From the NCBI GenBank assembly GCA_015146655.1, contig VKHL01000106.1:1-64000 (forward strand): DNA of 64,000 nt, in the 5' to 3' direction. Position numbers and translations under genes: made by a program. This DNA comes from Ochromonas danica. Lineage: Eukaryota; Sar; Chrysophyceae; Chromulinales; Chromulinaceae. The notes under the pieces were generated by a model. That model did not search any database. It saw nothing but the letters and a program-made list of their open reading frames with translations, and was not told the origin of the DNA. This document shows, one piece after another, positions 20,976-31,043 of the stretch (within the stretch, counting starts at the first letter, position 1; the number at the start of each line of letters is the position of its first letter).

Positions 20976-21414
20976 ACTACAGTAAACTATTAGACTATTA
21001 GCATTAGCTATCATATCGACTGGTGTAGTCAAGGTGTACTTTATTGATGCACTCATTCAAGAGTGTTTGGAACGATGCAAAACCCACTTCTACAACAATC
21101 AAACATGACAATGAAGTTACTTTGCTCAGCTTAATCATATATTAACCACACCTATGATCTCAACGTTCCTTTTAAAAGAAATTATGAAATACCTTAATTT
21201 TCTCCCAGGCGACAAGTTAATGGCTGGTTGAATTATGAAATACCTTACCTCCTCTTGAGTGTGTGTGGGCCTCCTTGAGGGGGCAGCAGCAGTGCATGAC
21301 AAAGACATCTAGAGCAGGCATTGATTAGTCTAGACGACTTGGGATTGCTTCTTCTTGGTCTTGCTTGTTGTTCTACTTCTCTCACCTTGATACTACTGGG
21401 AAGTCATTGCAAAC
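20976..21414. other. Intergenic with a spaced direct repeat
   Basis: 439 bp. The 16-mer ATTATGAAATACCTTA occurs at 21181-21196 and again at 21232-21247, 51 bp apart. Nothing coding is seen. Confidence 0.55.
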
Positions 21415-22981
21415 ATGTCGAATCCTTCAATATTTGGAACAGATACTTTTGTGGATTCAGAAGATTTGATGAGTTGGTTATTACTCAATCCAGAGATGGA
21501 CTTTGACCTTCCGCAGTGGGCGACCACCACCACCACCACCACCTCAAACAATCCCTGTGATAATATGCTACCTCCTCTACCACCACAGTCTACTATACAT
21601 TTTGCCAATGGTTATGATGAAGTTGGTTATTCTTCTGTCCCGTCTGACAATGTGCCACATCAACAATCCTTGATGAGTAGTAGCACTTCCGTTACCTCGT
21701 TGTCTATGCCACCTGTCACAGGCACAGCGCCAGTCACAGGAACACAACCACAACAGCAACAACAGTCTATACAGTCACTACCACAAGTACTGTCGTCACT
21801 AAAACAAGAACCACAACAACAACAGCCGCCACAGCCGCAGTCTCATCAGCCATTGACTGTCAACACAGGCAGCACACACTATCCTCATAGCCTTGCCAGC
21901 TCTGCTTCTCAGAGTACCTTGATGTCTACAAAGGAGACCACACCAAGAGGCAGTAAAAAGACTGTCGCAAGCAAAACAGCCACTGCTGCTGCTGCTGCTG
22001 CTGTGAAGAAGCGACCACGTGAATCTGTTGAAGACTTGGAAGCTCGTGTGAATGCATTAAAAGCAGAGAATGCCGACCTTCATGCACATCTATTGAACGT
22101 CACTCAACGTACCACTGAAGTTCAAAAACAACGTGTTGCTATGGAAAAGCTAATGGCACAAAAGTTAGCAGAACTTGGTGATAGAGATGATAGCGATCAG
22201 AGTGAGTTAGCTAACTTGGTCAAGCAATACACAGATATCTATGCTGATTATGGCAAATGTAGGCAACGAGAGGTACTGTGACTGTATAGTCTTCATATGC
22301 CTCTTAAAGAACTTGTCTAATCAGTGTGATTGTGATTGTTAGGTTGCTTTCCATTTGCAGCAGTTGGAGAAACTAATTGTCCCCACGACTACTACGAAGA
22401 TGTCATTGTGGACATTACAACAAGATCGTTCATTTTATCAACGCAACAAGTCACCTATGTATGATATGCTTGCGAAGGAATTGGAAATAACACCTGAGCA
22501 AACGGATAAGATCCAAGAGCGAAGGTAAATGAATCACTGCTATTTAATTGAGATGGTTGTTGGTGCTGACTTGGTGTTGTGTTGCTTGGTATACAGGGAG
22601 AAAATCTCGAGTCTTCTGAATCAGTTACGAGACAGTCTACAACTATTGCAGTCTCTCAAGGTGGCTATTGAGAAAAAACATGCTTCTTTTGATGCTGTCT
22701 GTGGGCGAGTCCAAGCTGCCGCCACGCCAAAACAGATCGTTCAATTCCAAATGTGGATTACTAAAAATGCTGAGATGCTAGGGAAGTATATACCTGGATT
22801 CTCTCGTACCGCCCATCATATCCCTAATGCACAATTTGTGGAGTTACCTTCCTCCACGCCGTCATCGTCGTCGTCTTCTTCTGCCCAACAGACAGCAGCC
22901 ACAGCAGGTGCTGGAGGAGGTCGTGGTATCAAGCGATCAAGTAGTGGTCAGCCGCTTCTTTCATCTGCTAATTCTTCCTAA
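21415..22981 (+). CDS. bZIP-like transcription regulator of stramenopile type
   Basis: Three exons: 21415-22272, 22343-22524 and 22597-22981 (introns of 70 and 72 nt); 474 residues. The first ~190 residues are Gln/Pro/Ser/Thr-rich with an acidic start. A basic patch 'KKRPRE' leads into a leucine zipper ('VEDLEARVNALKAENADLHA'). The usual NxxAAxxSR basic region is absent, so DNA binding is uncertain. After the zipper come two related blocks, 'VPTTTTKMSLWTLQQ' and 'TPKQIVQFQMWITKN', separated by 'LEITPEQTDKIQERREK'. Many diatom and oomycete bZIP proteins have this PxQ...W pattern after the zipper, and it resembles the DOG1 region of plant TGA factors. The family assignment rests on my memory of that pattern. 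Confidence 0.7.
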
Positions 22982-23417
22982 GAGTTCGTTCTTTGTGTTT
23001 GTTGACTTTGTAGTCTTGTCTCAGTAAATAGTAGATGTAGTGGTGGTGCCTTAGCCTTGTTGTATTACCATGGATTCCAAGGAATAATTGGTTGGTGGAA
23101 TAGTGGCAATAGATATCTCGTTAACCTAACCTATGGAATTGGATAGGTAACCTACACAGGAACCTGTTGACCTAGTTAGTGTCAATCACACTGTCCTAGA
23201 CCAGTCTACTACAAGTACAGTACTCCGCACGACAACGAACCCTTCCTGTCATGTTAAACATCACGAAAGTTAACTTTAAAAGAGAATGTTAACTTAAGAG
23301 GAGATACCCAAGAGGAATTGAATTGAATTTTGAACCAATCTGACAATTCAATTCAATTGTCTTTTCATTAAATCAATAAAAAGAAGAAGAAATTCTCAAA
23401 AGGATAATACACGAGAA
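22982..23417. other. Intergenic region; 5' leader with hairpin
   Basis: 436 bp. Just upstream of DNAJC9 lies a perfect inverted repeat: AATTGAATTGAATT at 23316-23329 and AATTCAATTCAATT at 23345-23358, with a 15-nt loop, 60 bp before the ATG. It could fold in the 5' UTR. A second small GTTAAC pair lies at about 23268-23294. Confidence 0.55.
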
Positions 23418-24335
23418 ATGACCGAAACAGCAGTAAATGATGACCATCACAGTGCACGTCTGATTCAGAAAGTGTTTGGTCATAGTGATCTCTACGCTAT
23501 TTTGGAAGTCGACCGCACAGCATCTTCTGTGGCCATTAAGAAAGCTTACATTCGTGCTGCTTTAAAACATCATCCAGACAAAGGAGGAGAGAAAGAGACT
23601 TTCCAAGCTCTCTGCCTAGCTCATGCTATTCTAGGAGATGAAGAGAGGAGGAAAGTCTATGACGAGCAAGGCCTTGTCAACGACTGCTTCGATGACGACA
23701 ATGACAATGTCTCAGGAGGTGGAGGAGAAGGAAATGAGAAGTCTTTTGCCTATTGGTATGATTATTTTCGAAAGCTAACTCCTGCAGTCACCATCGAGTC
23801 AATTGATAACTTGCAGATGTCTTATGTTGGTTCAGAGGAAGAACGCAATGACATCATCACTGCCTATCAAACACAGAATGGTGATCTTTTCAAAGTTATG
23901 GATTGTATACTCTTTGCAGAGAAAGGTACTGAGAGACATATCATTGAGATCATTGATGATGTGATTGAAGAAGGATTGATTAAGTCAACGAAGAAGTATC
24001 GCTTGACAAAAGCCAAGGCATTAGAAACTGTTGACAAGAACGAGAGAAAGAATAACAACAACAAGAAGAAGAAGAATGTCAAGGCAAAGGGAGTAGAGGA
24101 AGAAGAAGAGGAAGAAGAGAAAGCACAAGACTTGGCACTTCTAATTCGAAATCGTCAAAAGTCACGGGCAGCTGCTTTGGGTTCTATTTTAGCTAAATAT
24201 GGAGGAGATGCTGCCATTGAGGAAGAAGAAGCTGAAGAAGATAACGAAAATGATGATGATAAAGAAGAGGAAGAAGCAAGAGCGACAACAAGTCGTTCTT
24301 CTAAACGAAGGCGTCCTAATCCCAAGAAGAAGTAA
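23418..24335 (+). CDS. DNAJC9: DNAJC9-like J-domain histone co-chaperone
   Basis: Single exon, 305 residues (human DNAJC9 has 260). The J domain spans ~22-92 with HPD at 52-54, preceded by 'DLYAILEVDRTASSVAIKKA'. The middle matches DNAJC9 specifically: 'YWYDYFRKLTPAVTIESID', 'YVGSEEERNDIITAYQTQNG', 'HIIEIIDDVIEEGLI', and later 'LALLIRNRQKSRAAALGS' (human LKAAIQSRQKDRQKEMDN). Human DNAJC9 holds histone H3-H4 dimers and recruits HSP70. Long Lys- and Glu-rich runs near the end, and a terminal 'SSKRRRPNPKKK', look like a nuclear signal. Confidence 0.9.
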   Translation: MTETAVNDDHHSARLIQKVFGHSDLYAILEVDRTASSVAIKKAYIRAALKHHPDKGGEKETFQALCLAHAILGDEERRKVYDEQGLVNDCFDDDNDNVSGGGGEGNEKSFAYWYDYFRKLTPAVTIESIDNLQMSYVGSEEERNDIITAYQTQNGDLFKVMDCILFAEKGTERHIIEIIDDVIEEGLIKSTKKYRLTKAKALETVDKNERKNNNNKKKKNVKAKGVEEEEEEEEKAQDLALLIRNRQKSRAAALGSILAKYGGDAAIEEEEAEEDNENDDDKEEEEARATTSRSSKRRRPNPKKK

Positions 24336-24809
24336 ACTACGTTACTAACTTCTCCCAAGATGTTGTAAATCAATGCATCCAACCAATCTCAAGCACCTTG
24401 ACTAGCTGTTGTTGTGGTAATCGTAGCGGTTGTTGTTGTAATCAGAGGCAAGTTGACAAATTTACACGCGGACTGGCTAAAGGCAACAACCTCAAGCATT
24501 TCCTCATTCTACCATCATCACCACTACCAGTGCCACTGTGGCTCGAACTACTACCACTGCTGTCACTGTCTCCACCTAATGCCATCCCAGCACTGGTAGG
24601 CCTGACTCGAGCAGGTAATCAACAACAATCAAGCAGCACGCACCACAAACCTATTATCATTCAGTCAATCCGAAATAATCCAACACACTTCAGAAAAGAG
24701 GGACAAACAGAAACAATCGGAAGCTTTTTTGATAAAGTAATGAGATAGACATCTACATTATTCATTTCTTTTTCCTTCTAATGAAGAAAAAAGAATGAAT
24801 GAGATGAGG
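24336..24809. other. Convergent spacer between DNAJC9 and poly(A) polymerase
   Basis: 474 bp. The minus strand has an open stretch (roughly 24600-24450) beginning MALGGDSDSSGSSSSHSG, which could be a small exon or chance, given the GTT/GTA repeats here. I do not call a gene. The plus-strand Cys-rich frame over the same bases comes from GTTGTTGTT repeats. Confidence 0.35.
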
Positions 24810-27800
24810 CTACTTCTTTTGACTTTGACTGCCAACACTGTGAGTGCTATTACTTCCTCGACTCGAATCTCGACCATTATTTCCTCCTTCACGTCGACTA
24901 TAAGGTCCATCTTTATAACCACTTGTGTTACTGTTATTGTTGTTGTTATTATTGCGATATCGTTTGGGAGAAGTTGAATGTGTGCTACCCAGCAGGGCAT
25001 TACTGCGACTCTCAGGCATGAGACCAACTCCCAAGCCTGGTGGAGGAAGACAACCGCGCTGCGACGACATGGAGTTAGCAGGACCGCTACCACTACTACT
25101 CACTCCACTACTAACCATACTTGCTCCAGGAGGGCGATATTGTGCGCAAGCACTGAGATAGTCCATGCTTGCCGAACGATTTGCAAAGGCAAAGGATTCT
25201 GCAGCTTGACGCTGTCGAAAATTCGTCTCAGATACTGCTCGACGTGGAACAGGCTGCGCTAGTCCACCTGGTGCATTAATATAGCCTGGTGGTGGTTGAT
25301 GCTGTTGCTGGGTATGTCTTCTGTTCTGGTTATTGTTGTTGTTTTTCGAGAGTCGCCTGTCCTCCAATTCATCTCCTTCTACACGCTCATCTTGAGGGGG
25401 AGCATTAGATGAACCTTTTATCCGCCGTGAAGGAGTATTCGGAGCACTGTGGTTATAAACAGCTGGCTGACGAAAATCAGGTGGTAATGGTGATGGCATA
25501 CTCGCATCATCGCGAGTATATTGATGTTGTACACTTAACTCAGGACTAGGCCGTGAGTAGCGCATGGAAGGTTGAGATTGTGAGGAAGGAGAAGGGGCGG
25601 ACCGTCGCTGTCTAGAATATTGCACGGGAGCAGAGGAATTCATGGATGGATTAGTACCCGACATCGCCGGATAACCACTACTGCCATCATAGATAGGACG
25701 AGGAGCAGCAAAATACAAATATGGAGAATTATCTGCTTTATTCATATTTTGCAGACCAGTCAATGGATTACCAGTAAACCATGCACTATCAGAAGGCTGC
25801 TGCGTTGCGGGATAATGACGAACAACATTGGCATAACTCAATGTGGGGGCAGGCATCGATGTTACAGACGAATTCATCACATTTGGGCTGCTATTACTAC
25901 GAACACTGCCATCTCCAGATATACTATTGGATCGAACTATCTCATGAGGCAGGACTCGATGATGGAGCACGTGTGGAGCGTGATGTGAATGCTGTTGCAG
26001 GTGTTCTTGCATACTTTGTATTTGGGTTTGATGATGATGGCGATGCTGGTGTTGATTATGGTTATGTTGATGTTGCTGGTTTTGCCGCTGCTGTTGCTTT
26101 TCTTGTTCTATTCCACTTGTAGGCTCATTGTTGAGCGAGGGAGTGATAGTGACTGACTGCGTGCTGTTTTCATTGCTGCTCAAACTACCCGTTTCGTTGG
26201 GATCAGATACTATCTCTGAATCATCTTCCTCGGCAGTAAAGCTGCACTCATAGTCATGTGCTCCTAAGTTGTGCAACTGTAGGTCTTCTAGCAGTTGATG
26301 AAGTCCTCCCATGGAGTACAAAGTGTCACTGCGAGGTTTACGACCAAGCCGAACTTCTTTAGGTGTACAGCTCTTGATATTGCTAGGCTCAGCCTTCGTC
26401 GAATAAACGAAGGATGGGACACGTTTTGCGTTAAATGAAGATATGGACAAAGCCATTTCCTCCTTCTTGTTTGGCCAATTTGTCACCTTTTCTTCAAACT
26501 CCTAACATACAAGCCAATAGTCATCAGACATGATTTCGACCATTTGATAGGAAAAGACTTTCTACCTTTATAGCAGGTGTGATATCAATCTTTGCAGGAG
26601 CAGGTTGATTCGGTACTTTATGAAATGACAAACCAATGAAAAAGGAAGAAATGTACAACGAATTGGGCGACGGAGAGGGCGACCGATTCTCTGACTTCGT
26701 CGGGGTCCTCAGATTAACATTCTCCACATCCTTCATACCCTCATTTTTGTTTCGCAATCCTTTATCTACTATTACTTCCTCTTCTTCCTCCTGCTGAGGC
26801 TCCTCATCCACTTCTTGCCGTTGCAAATCATCGGAGGGACGATCTTCTGTTGTAAAAGACTCGAAAACAAAAGTTGGCGAACCGCTCTCAACAGAACTAG
26901 AAAAAGAGACTTCCAGAGGGTGATCCTCTACTTCTTCTCCTTTCCGCCCTTTCTCCTCTATTACATTCTCCTCATTCCGCAGCTCAAAAGAGGAACTATC
27001 AACTTGAATATCTGCAACATTTGTCTCTTCCAATCTCATCTCCAAGCTCCGCCGTTTCTCCTCCTCTATTTGCATATGGACTTCCTCCAATAGTTGTTGT
27101 CGTAGTATTTCATATTGTCGTTCTTCTTCAAGCTCTCGTTCTTGTTCTTTGGTCAGTTGCTGATTATTAGGAGGATGGCGATGGAAGCAGTTGGCCGTCG
27201 GATGCGAACAAATAGCAGGAGGTTTATCCAAAGCCATAATAAGCAAGCGAAGCCGAGACTCCACCCAGCCAAACCATATCCGATGGTCAGCAACTGTCTT
27301 AGCCGAGATGTCAATCTGGTTTACCACATCATCGTGAGGAAATGCAGTCACAATAATTCACACAATTGTTCAATTATTTCATTACCTGGATATATCGGGG
27401 ATAACGACGAAAGAAGTCAATAGTGGAAGGCTCACAGAGAGTCGCCCACGGGAAACCCATGCCACGAGTATGTTTTTGGAAGAGAACATAACCACGCACA
27501 ATTTCACTCTGTAATACAAAGATGATACGAAGAGGCAAAATACATATATCAATTAGACAAATGAATGACGAACAACACAGAATTTGCCACAAACCTGCAT
27601 ACTACGGAATTGAGGGAAGGCTACATTATATGCTGAGTTCATAGCAGGATAAGCTGGTGTTATTATAGGCATTAAATGAGTAGCATCTCGTCGATTCACA
27701 AATGGATTCCAAACAGGCAAATATCGTCCATCAGAATCTGTAAAGCGCAAATCTTCAAACTCTCTCAACATAACTGGAGTGGGCCATCGCCAACCAGTAT

Positions 27801-28623
27801 ACATAGCAAAGAATTGCTTAACAAGGGTATATGGACAAGCATTCACACAACACTGACAAACTAATGCAACCAGAAGAGCATAGTTTATTCCACCTAAAAA
27901 GCCTAACACATTGGAATAAAGACCTCGTTGCTTTGCCCAATGTTTGATCACGCGTAAAGCGATCTGATATGCTTTAACATCAGGAACAAGCTTACAGATC
28001 CATTCTGCAACTCGCAATCCATTCAGAGAGCGTACCGATGCCTCATCTAATCCTCTCAAACATTTCAATTCCAAGACATCAACTTGAGGTGGTAAAGTGG
28101 CCATTTGCAAGGAAGCAAAGACCATATCAACTAATTGTCCTTCCAATCCAAACTTAACAACCGGTGTATAAGCTTCAGGTAAGGATAATAAAGAGTCTAC
28201 TTCAGATGATTTCGATAACTTCTCACAGAAGGACGTGAAAAAATCTGTCCGTGTGATATAGGAGGGAGCCATACAAAGCATGTCAATATCAGAATCACTA
28301 TTATGAACACCTAACTTCATTGAACCAAAGATTTGTACTTGTATCCCACCACCATTGGTTAATAACTCTAATGAGACACCTTTTGACAAACCAATTTCTA
28401 CCGCCCATTCACGTAACATGTTTTGAACTTTTTCAATCACAAGCCATCGTTTCTCAGATCCTTCTTGTGTATCATGCATACCACAGACTTTCATTAGATA
28501 TGTTTCCATCTCACTACTCGCAATTAAATCTTCAGTAGTTGGTAAAGAACGATCATATGGTGGTGGTTTGGAAGCATCCACAAAGGAAGAAGTAGTATTC
28601 CGATTTCCTTCTTCACTTAACAT
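24810..28623 (-). CDS. Canonical poly(A) polymerase with long disordered C-terminal tail
   Basis: Four exons: 27595-28623, 27386-27508, 26566-27315 and 24810-26501; 1197 residues, about twice the usual length. It adds poly(A) to pre-mRNA 3' ends in the nucleus. The nucleotidyltransferase core has 'FGSMKLGVHNSDSDIDMLC' with Asp112 and Asp114, and the third Asp (166) in 'QLVDMVFA'. 'RVIKHWAKQRGLYSNVLGFL' and 'WRWPTPV' are diagnostic of the central domain. The RNA-binding domain begins 'WFGWVESRLRLLIMALDK'. It is interrupted by ~170 residues of Glu/Gln-rich coiled-coil-like sequence, then resumes 'SLYISSFFIGLSFHK', 'IDITPAIKEFEEKVTNWPNK'. The last ~520 residues are Gln/Asn/Ser/Pro-rich with runs of Asn and His-Gln. 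All introns are short GT-AG. Confidence 0.92.
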
Positions 28624-29426
28624 TTAGATCACCTGAAAATTCCCTTCGAGAGATAAGATGAAAGAGAGTAGATAGGATAGAATGTGTATCAAGAGGGAGG
28701 AAAGGCAAGGGTTGTTCTCTCAGCAGGACAAGGAGACTGTCAGGTAATGATGGGAGGCTGCCTCAAGCAGACAACAACAAGGCCATCGGCATTCCCATTC
28801 CCCACACACAGCCTACTGCTGTTTAACTTCCCAACAAAACCTCCAGACTTCCAGATCTGGAAGATGATGCTGATGGTGCGTAAGTCCAATGCTTGTTGGC
28901 ATTGTTGTCCTTATAACATATGAAGTTGTACGGAAGTCAGAAATAACTGTGATTCCTGTCCATCAACTATACCATATGTTATAAGGACAACTATGCAAAC
29001 ATTGGGCTTACGCCAGCACTGGAGGTTTTGTTTGGAAGCGGAAGTTAAGTTGCTGGAAGAACAGCGACTTCCTCTTTCAAGAAAAATTCGCCGAAGATGC
29101 CGCGAACGAAGCGCAATATCGAAAAAGGAATCAAATGAGACGACAATAAAGAATAACTCGTTAAAGTTTCAACCCCACCCGTTAACTAAAGTTCGCTAAT
29201 CTTAAAGACAAAAAATACAGGATACTGCACAGACAAACTATCGAAGGTTCACCCTTCAGATTGTCTATCTTAGTCCATAGTAATCACCATGAGTCGAGAT
29301 GTCGGAGGAGAGTGTGGTTGTAGTGTAGACAGAAAGAAGCTGTGTTGATGATTTATTGCAGGACCAACAGTTCTCGTGATGCGACGGATCCTGTGAGGAA
29401 CAATTGTTGAAGAATTGTTCATTCAT
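28624..29426. other. 803-bp intergenic region containing a fold-back
   Basis: This lies between the poly(A) polymerase start and the RNR2 stop. The middle is the fold-back at 28816-29055. To its right on the plus strand, 29080-29155 reads 'QEKFAEDAANEAQYRKRNQM' before a stop, possibly a coding relic. No intact gene. Confidence 0.5.
28816..29055. repeat. Fold-back (inverted repeat) element, MITE-like
   Basis: Two arms, 28816-28922 and 28973-29055, flank a 50-nt loop. They match in four collinear blocks. The inner block is 19 nt and perfect (28904-28922 with 28973-28991, GTTGTCCTTATAACATATG). Next are 11 of 12 (28880-28891 with 29000-29011), 14 perfect (28833-28846 with 29019-29032) and 9 perfect (28823-28831 with 29040-29048). 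The left arm carries an extra ~20 nt including the perfect 16-nt palindrome CTTCCAGATCTGGAAG (28848-28863). No open frame for a transposase. It could be a non-autonomous DNA transposon remnant or a hairpin RNA source. Confidence 0.75.
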
Positions 29427-30604
29427 TTAGAAGTCTTCATCGAAGGCCAACTTATTCTGTTCTGCTGAAACTCCAACTCCACTCTTCGCGTATTCAGACA
29501 CTCTTTTCTCGAAGAAGTTCGTCTTGCCTTGCAGAGAAATCATGTCCATCCAATCGAAAGGATTGGCGGACAGGTAATGCTTGGGGCAACCGAGAGCCAC
29601 AAGTAGTCGATCAGCACAAAATTCAATGTATCTCGCCATGAGAGAGGAGTTCATGCCAATGAGCTCCACTGGCAGAGCATCTCGCAAGAACTCGCATTCA
29701 ATCGAGACGGCATCACAGATGATCTCAAGAATACGAGCTTGAGGAAGCTTATTCACCAACTTGGAGTAGATCAAGCAGGCAAAGTCGCAATGAAGACCTT
29801 CATCACGAGAGATAAACTCATTTGAAGAGCAAAGACCAGGCATCATTCCTCTCTTTTTCAACCAGAAAATAGCACAGAAAGAGCCAGAGAAGAAGATTCC
29901 CTCAACCGCAGCAAAAGCAACAATACGCTCTGCGAAAGAACTAAAGTCGCGATTGCACCACCTGAGGGCCCAATTGGCCTTCTTGCGAACACAAGGAACA
30001 GTCTCGATGGCATTCAGCAGACGATCCTTCTCAGAGGGGTCTTTTACATAAGTGTCGATGAGCAGAGAATACATTTCAGAATGGATATTCTCAATAGCAA
30101 TTTGAAAGCCATAAAAGCAACGAGCCTCAGCACATTGAACCTCACTACAAAAGTTCATAGCAAGATTCTCGTTAACGATGCCATCAGATGCAGCGAAGAA
30201 TGCCAAGACATGAGTAATAAAGTGGCGCTCATTGTCAGAAAGCTTTTCCCAGTATTTCTTATCATCATTTAAGTCAATCTCTTCAACTGTCCAAAAGGAA
30301 GCTTCTGATTTCTTGTACATTTGCCAGATCTGCCAATTCAAATTTGAATTAGCAGGGGGAGATGAGAGTCAGTAGTTCAAAGACTTACATCAGGTTGCTT
30401 GATAGGGAAAAGCACAAAGCGAGACTTGTCTTCAAGGAGAATAGGCTCAGGAAGAAGCTCTCCATTGAGTTCTTTCATCTTAAAATCGGATGGATGGCTC
30501 ATGTCATTCAAAGCAGGTAATTCACGATTAATCAAATTCTTCACAAAATCAACTTCAGGAAAAGACTCCAAAGAAGTGTCACTACTTTCTCTTTCCATCT
30601 TCAT
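29427..30604 (-). CDS. RNR2: Ribonucleoside-diphosphate reductase small subunit (class I R2)
   Basis: Makes deoxyribonucleotides with the R1 subunit, using a di-iron tyrosyl radical. Two exons, 30389-30604 and 29427-30329, intron 59 nt; 372 residues. The ATG at 30604 is used, since the frame before it has only TTG. Iron ligands are in place: Asp in '[11 protein letters not shown]', Glu and His in '[20 protein letters not shown]' (the Tyr there is the radical site), Glu in '[10 protein letters not shown]' and Glu/His in '[13 protein letters not shown]'. The R1-binding tail is 'AFDEDF' (FTLDADF in mouse). Sequence is very close to animal and plant R2. No targeting leader, so cytosolic. Confidence 0.98.
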
Positions 30605-31043
30605 ATTCAAGTTTGCTTAGGGTTGTTTAGTGGGGGACCTTTCTTTATTCGAATGATTGCCTGCTGTTGGCTTTGGTTTTCAATTCTGAGTGAGTTGGAG
30701 GCCTTTGAGTTCAAATCGACCACGCAGGCAGGCGCATGCAATTGAAAAAAACAGGAAAATGCAGTGCGCTTAACCCCTCAACGACTCCTTTTTGAAAAAT
30801 TAAACAAATTCAAATTTAACAACAACGACGCATTTTCCATTTTGAATTTTCGATTATGGAAGTGGTCTAGATTATGTGGTCTGTTTTGCCTGTAGCATTT
30901 CATTATCATAAAGAGAGATTGAAATCCACGAATGGACGTCCCGCTCTCTATATATCAACGAAGAAAATCATCAGCGTAAATAAATCAAAGCTAATCATAA
31001 TAGCGTTTCTGACATCTCAGATATTAATGTTACATGACAGCAT
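30605..31043. other. Spacer between RNR2 start and the LRR gene's 3' end
   Basis: 439 bp holding the RNR2 promoter and the upstream-lying 3' end of another minus-strand gene. No E2F-like TTTSGCGC site is evident. An open plus-strand frame from 30874 overlaps the neighbouring gene and is not supported. Confidence 0.45.

Noticed and set aside
22012-22272. Calling the 21415 gene a canonical bZIP
   Set aside because: The zipper is good but the NxxAAxxSR basic region is missing, so I call it bZIP-like only.
24398-24748. Plus-strand Cys-rich frame after DNAJC9
   Set aside because: The Cys run is a reading of GTTGTTGTT repeats; no conserved motif or start context.
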